A stretch of 64,000 nucleotides of DNA from Mercurialis annua (taxonomy: Eukaryota; Streptophyta; Magnoliopsida; Malpighiales; Euphorbiaceae). Below the pieces are notes generated by a model. The model was not told where the DNA came from and did no database searches. It was given only the letters and a program-made list of their open reading frames with translations. Below, piece after piece: positions 60,846 to 64,000 of the stretch (position 1 is its first letter; every line of letters starts with the position of its first letter). The DNA is taken from positions 36,545,653 through 36,609,652 of the forward strand of contig NC_065572.1 of the NCBI RefSeq assembly GCF_937616625.2. Direction: 5' to 3'. Position numbers and translations under genes: made by a program.

Positions 60846-60899
60846 TACGTGGCAAAAGTTTTAAATTCGAGGACGAATTTATTTTGAAGAAGGGGTGAA

Positions 60900-63362
60900 T
60901 GTAATACCCCTAAATGTTTTAGAATAATTAAGTTGTGCCACGTGTTGTGAATTCCGATAAATTAAATTAAGAAGAATTTAATTTAATTATATCGGAATAA
61001 TAGAATAATAGATATTGAGCGGATTAGCGGAAATTAAGGAAATAACTTCGAAAATTAATATAAAATAAATTATAATAATTATTTCGCCAGAGTTCGCAAA
61101 ATATTTTATTATATTTATGATAAAAGTCTCGAGTCAATCGGAGACTGTTTAAAATTTTGACACGGATACGTTTTGGACTAAATTGTAACTTTTGAAAAGT
61201 TTAAGAACCAAAATGTAAATTAGCCAGTTAAGCCCGAGAATAGCGATCAAAAGATTATTGATGTAAAATAATAATTTTAGAATCGTATTATTTATTTGGA
61301 TATAAATAATAGGTACGTAATTGAGTAAAGTAAATAATTAACCGTTTGTTTAAATTAGAAAGTTTAAAAGAGAATTGGTTTAAGTTAAATAAATGAAGGA
61401 TTAAAAGAATAATTTAACCAAACATATATAAGAAAGGAAATGAAGAAAGAAAGATCTAGAACTCATTACCATCATCAGCTCTCATTTTCATCTCTCGTTG
61501 GTTTTGAACGGTTCGTCGCTCGATCTCCGTTTCTCGTCCGTTTCCGACGTTCTATAGCTCAAAACGATCGTATTTCAGTGGCGAATCACGGTAAAATTGA
61601 CGTTTTATTGTTTGGGTGGATGAATTTCATTGTACATCGAGTTAAAGTTTTAGGCCACGAAACGATTATATGTTTTTAAACGATATTAGAATTGAATTAT
61701 AGCATTTTGAATATAGATTAAGCATTTTGGATGCGTTAGGATCGTTTTTACATCGAAAACACGTCGGAAACGGAGCCGGGGTGAAAACCCGCGGCTGTGC
61801 GCTGCACAGTCCAACTGTGCGAACGCACAGCATACTGTGCGAACGCACAGTCATGCACTGTGCGAACGCACAGTCATGCTGTGCCAACGCACAGTGAGAC
61901 GTGCGCTCGCACAGTGTTTGGCCGATCGATACGTTTTGAAGAATTTGCCCGTTTTTGCGTAAAATTATGGGAATTGATTAGTTTATCGACTAATAATCAA
62001 TTAGTTCGAATTATTTAACCTAACGAGGTTAAAAGAGAATTTATTTAAAAGGGATATTTGAACCGTATACGAGTTAGATATCTTTTATCGGAATATACAC
62101 GTGAGAGGCACAATAATCGATAAGAGTAATGCTTCGTGTCTCGAGTCTATAATCAATCCTAGAATGAGATTCTGATGTGAATCAATTGTTTTGAAATAGT
62201 TTTAGATCCGGCAAGGCAAAGAGCCGCTAGACCAGGAGCTCGGGAACCTAGACGTTTCTGAGCACCAGAGTATTTTTGGAATAAGCGGTCACTGTGAGTT
62301 TATACAAGTTTACTTTTAAAGTATTTATGCAAGCAATGATTTTATATTGCTTTATGTTTGATTTGCATGTTTATAGTACGAAAATCTATATATGAATTGC
62401 AAATACGCTTGATTTGAAACCAGTATTGATCCGATGGAACGTGCTACCTATTGAGCGGCAATAGGACTGCGTGATCACAAGTTTTAATTTGATATAGCTA
62501 TGAATACGATAAAGAATACGAATTTCGAAGTTGGATATACGAATGCGGTACGAGAGTGAACTCGGTTACAGTGTAACCTGAGCCCCGTATCTAGTAGGTT
62601 GGACCTACCAGTGGGTTGGACCCACCATTGGAATAAAGAGATTTTTCGCGACTGACGTGGTTGAGTGTGAATCCTCCTGGGTCAGACTATTGGATAAGTT
62701 TTCTTCTGAGTACATATATTTAGCATGTTCGATGATTAGGGTTTCAATCGGATCTTATACTTGGCTGCATATAATTGAATATTGTTTTATTTTTTATTTG
62801 AATACTTATTAGTAAACTTATGAACTCACTCAGTATATTCCCATATACTGACCCCTCACAGTCTTTCCTTTCAGGTGAAAGCATTGTAAAGGATGGACTT
62901 CCATTTCTTGTTCTGGAAGTCTACAGTAGTTGAAGTATGTGTCAAAGGATGTATCACTTCATAGCGCTGCAATAGCCCGTAGACGTCTATTTGTGTATAA
63001 TGTTGAAGTCAAAAGGTATATATATATTTAATTTTAAAGAATGATGTTTACTTTCGTTTGATTTCTTTAATCAATTTCCATAAGTGGTATTGGTCACGAT
63101 TATGATTAGAGACAGGGCAGGGCTGGACATGAGGTGTGGCTCGGTAAAACCCTAATCTATAATAACGATTTGCGATGGTTTTCGAAAAATAATTCAAATA
63201 TTAATGATAAAGTTAAAAAGGTTTTCTGAAAATGTTTTATATAATATAATATATTTAATTCGCGAAAAAAAATTCATAGTGGTTTTAGGCTTGCTACGGG
63301 TTCCGGAGCTATCACTCTCGTTCCCTAGCGCCGGTCTTGGCTCAGTAATTTGGGTCGTGACA
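60900..63362 (+). repeat. 3' LTR of element F
   Basis: 2463 bp, TGTAATACCCC..GGGTCGTGACA. It contains a cluster of palindromic words ctgtgcgaacgcacag in four to five copies at 61795-61917, and a TATA-like gtatatatatattt at about 63018-63031. Short frames (73-79 codons) overlap the palindrome cluster and are not genes. Confidence 0.9.
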
Positions 63363-63388
63363 CGTACAGTATATATTTAATATTAAAA
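63363..63388 (-). repeat. Possible scrap of a Tekay-type LTR
   Basis: cgtacagtatatatttaata..taaaa matches the LTR segment at 14391-14417 except for one two-base length difference. This suggests F had inserted in another Tekay-type LTR whose remainder is lost. Only 26 AT-rich bases, so chance similarity is not excluded. Confidence 0.45.
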
Positions 63389-64000
63389 GAGGACATCACA
63401 CGCCTTACGTTTTTTTTCCTCTTATTTGCAAACTTACTCTATTAAAGTTTGTGTTGTCAAGCGTACATAATCTTGACTTTTTCTTTTTATAAATACGCTT
63501 TTTCTTGATCACTTGGTTACATGTTTCTATTTCTTGTTCATGTGCAAACTTCTATTTTTTAATTTGATATTTTTTTGGATGTCCAAAAATTAACACAGGT
63601 AATCATTAAATTACTAACTTCAAAAAGTTACCACTAATTGCAAAAAATACATAAATTTACCATTAATTTCTTAATTTGATATTTTTACTTTTGAATTGTT
63701 TTTCACTTATTTTTAATAACTTTTCAATTTCTCATATTTTATATTTATTTGGTGAATTTTTTAATATATAACTTTTTTATATTATTGAAATATTATTTTT
63801 AGTTGTATATGAATAATAAGGTTGTATTTTAAAAACATATATTTAATCTTCATCTAATAGTTGATTCCATCTTCTTCGATTACTTTTATTTTTATTTTAT
63901 TATTAATTTAGAAAAATACTTTTATTTATTTTATTATTGATTTTGAATTTTTCCTGATTGCTCTTTAGTTTTTCTCTATTTTTTTCTGTTTCTCTTTGTT
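63389..64000. other. AT-rich sequence without recognised feature
   Basis: Pyrimidine-rich on the plus strand, with T runs and no frame, repeat unit or RNA gene that I can identify. It is the only stretch in the window not assigned to satellite or a mobile element. Confidence 0.6.

Larger units (their letters stand above)
56199..63362 (+). mobile_element. Gypsy-type element 'F', largely non-coding, left LTR truncated
   Basis: Plus strand: LTR remnant (56199-56482), primer site (56487-56498), leader with taggaactactgc, about 4.1 kb without recognisable frames, a pol C-terminal relict (60609-60845), polypurine tract gaagaaggggtgaa (60886-60899), and full 3' LTR (60900-63362). Same layout, size and orientation as E and a shared interior motif, but the LTRs belong to a different subfamily. 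The LTR overlap differs by about 6% by eye. A decayed or non-autonomous relative of the Tekay-type elements. Confidence 0.8.

Overview
This is plant nuclear DNA, most likely pericentromeric or other heterochromatin of a flowering plant. The evidence is Ty3/Gypsy retrotransposons with plant initiator-tRNA-Met primer sites, very long LTRs (about 2.5-3 kb) and a chromodomain-like Pol C-terminus (chromovirus, Tekay/Del type), all embedded in a 60-bp satellite. I find no host protein-coding gene, tRNA or rRNA. All long open frames are retrotransposon Gag-Pol, satellite read-through or LTR read-through.

Layout, left to right. 1-4446: end of a minus-strand Gypsy element (gag relict, primer site, one LTR) running off the left edge. 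4447-5175: satellite. 5176-24922: a tandem LTR-internal-LTR-internal-LTR Gypsy assembly on the minus strand, flanked by one 5-bp target duplication (gtaac). Its right-hand unit keeps a single 1655-codon Gag-Pol frame but has lost a catalytic Asp of reverse transcriptase; its left-hand unit has further lesions. 24923-38143: the main satellite block, interrupted by a Copia-like LTR (28528-29735) and two long-TIR, Mutator-like MITEs (29881-30248; 34835-35221).

38144-48224: plus-strand Gypsy-type element 'E' with a 5'-truncated left LTR, a mostly non-coding interior, an inserted solo LTR (42119-45054, duplication taaag) and a complete right LTR. 48225-55112: the remaining half of a minus-strand Tekay-type element 'G' into which E had apparently inserted. 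55113-56198: satellite. 56199-63362: plus-strand element 'F', related to E in layout, again with a truncated left LTR abutting satellite and a full right LTR. 63363-64000: a scrap of LTR followed by AT-rich sequence without recognisable features.

The likely history is that an old satellite array collected Gypsy insertions in several layers, with later unequal recombination (the tandem dimer, the solo LTR) and deletions with short microhomology (the left edges of E and F). The most notable points are the dimer with a catalytically altered but open Gag-Pol, the palindrome-rich 60-bp satellite that can be read as a 20-residue repeat, and the two matching satellite/LTR truncations about 285 bp from the LTR end.
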